From an uncultured Pelagibacteraceae bacterium (GTDB taxonomy: Bacteria; Pseudomonadota; Alphaproteobacteria; Pelagibacterales; AG-422-B15), in contig CABYZQ010000008.1 in assembly GCA_902523535.1 (NCBI GenBank), positions 1 through 43,099 on the forward strand: 43,099 nucleotides of DNA, given 5' to 3'. Below the pieces are notes generated by a model. It worked only from the letters and a program-made list of their open reading frames with translations. It was not told the origin of the DNA and ran no database searches. Shown here one piece after another: positions 42,846 to 43,099 of this stretch; position 1 is the stretch's first letter; the number at the start of each line of letters is the position of its first letter. The position numbers and the translations under genes were made by a program.

Positions 42846-43099
42846 TTACTTAATCATTGCGTTAAATGATGTAAGCGTGTCATCAAAAGTTGTCATTACT
42901 TTAACTTTACCATCAACAACTTCAAAGTAGTGACCAAACAATGTGTCCATACCTTCAGCAGTTCCATTTACGATAACAAAAACTTTATTGTCTTCGCTGA
43001 TCATAGATACAGGTTTTACAGAAAAATTATTCCAATATTCAGGTATTTTAGCCATATTAGCCATATAATTAGCTTTTCCTTGATGAACTCCTACAAGTG
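42846..43099 (-). CDS. NTF2/SnoaL-like protein, 5' end outside window
   Basis: The frame stays open to the right window edge (an internal ATG at 43064 is not a convincing start), so the gene is cut. The visible 84 residues, GVHQGKANYMANMAKIPEYW onward, VNGTAEGMDTLFGHYFEVVDG and TTFDDTLTSF, match the SnoaL/NTF2-like cone fold. It heads the visible cupin and alpha/beta-barrel cluster with a 22-base gap. Function unknown. Confidence 0.7.
   Translation of the reverse strand, partial: LVGVHQGKANYMANMAKIPEYWNNFSVKPVSMISEDNKVFVIVNGTAEGMDTLFGHYFEVVDGKVKVMTTFDDTLTSFNAMIK

Overview
Organism. The window is AT-rich and very tightly packed: no gap between genes exceeds about 300 bases, stops and starts often overlap (TAATG, ATGA), and several starts are TTG. 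Gram-negative features (signal peptides, LolD/FtsX-type ABC proteins), a DUF1192 protein (an alphaproteobacterial family), alphaproteobacterial-type Zur operators and abundant Liv-type uptake together suggest a streamlined, free-living, probably marine alphaproteobacterium of the SAR11/HIMB59/AEGEAN-169 kind. The lineage is inference; there is no rRNA gene. I found no tRNA, CRISPR array, insertion sequence, integrase or phage gene.

Layout. (1) 52-2395: a SixA-like phosphatase, then an LpxH-like phosphoesterase followed directly by a family-4 glycosyltransferase. This pair matches the PlcP-Agt lipid-remodelling system used under phosphate limitation. (2) 2654-9156: a zinc block. znuA faces znuC-znuB-zur across a perfect Zur-type palindrome. 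A second Zur-type palindrome precedes an operon of a His-rich DUF2796 (ZrgA-like) protein, a LolD-like ATPase, an FtsX-like permease and a DUF3299 protein, followed by two tiny Cys-containing ORFs. (3) 9235-10486: two membrane proteins that look like one and two copies of the same four-helix unit. (4) 10650-13362: livH-livM-livG, coupled by TAATG overlaps. (5) 13369-15463: an ArsI/CadI-like dioxygenase and an arylsulfotransferase-like protein, lying between short copies of the livG 3' end. (6) 15464-20577: leftward genes for an alpha/beta hydrolase, a CIA30-domain protein, poorly known membrane proteins, DoxX, a PQQ-type sugar dehydrogenase and DUF2237. (7) 20664-22100: a nitronate monooxygenase-like protein and a small winged-helix-like protein. 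(8) 22103-32812: a ten-gene leftward operon: AtuA-like protein, secreted unknown, LivF, acyl-CoA ligase, two LivK-type binding proteins, thiamine pyrophosphokinase, FAD monooxygenase, enoyl-CoA hydratase, TIGR03084 protein. (9) 32876-43099: DUF805, flavin reductase, fatty acid desaturase, a secreted unknown behind a perfect palindrome, cyclopropane fatty acid synthase, a diaminopropionate ammonia-lyase-like enzyme, a metzincin-like secreted protein, MsrA, a methyltransferase, DUF1192, and a run of small alpha/beta-barrel, cupin and NTF2-like proteins cut by the window edge.

How it fits together. The zinc genes form one probable Zur regulon. The livHMG genes lack an F subunit and a binding protein, and the operon at 22-32 kb supplies LivF, two binding proteins and a CoA ligase but no permease, so the two halves probably make one uptake-and-activation route for an unknown carboxylic acid. 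The lipid genes (plcP-agt, desaturase, cfa) point to membrane remodelling. The most interesting unexplained signals are the livG-end copies around the arsI/sulfotransferase segment, the AtuA-Liv operon, the duplicated four-helix membrane family, and the small Cys-containing ORFs after the second zinc operon.
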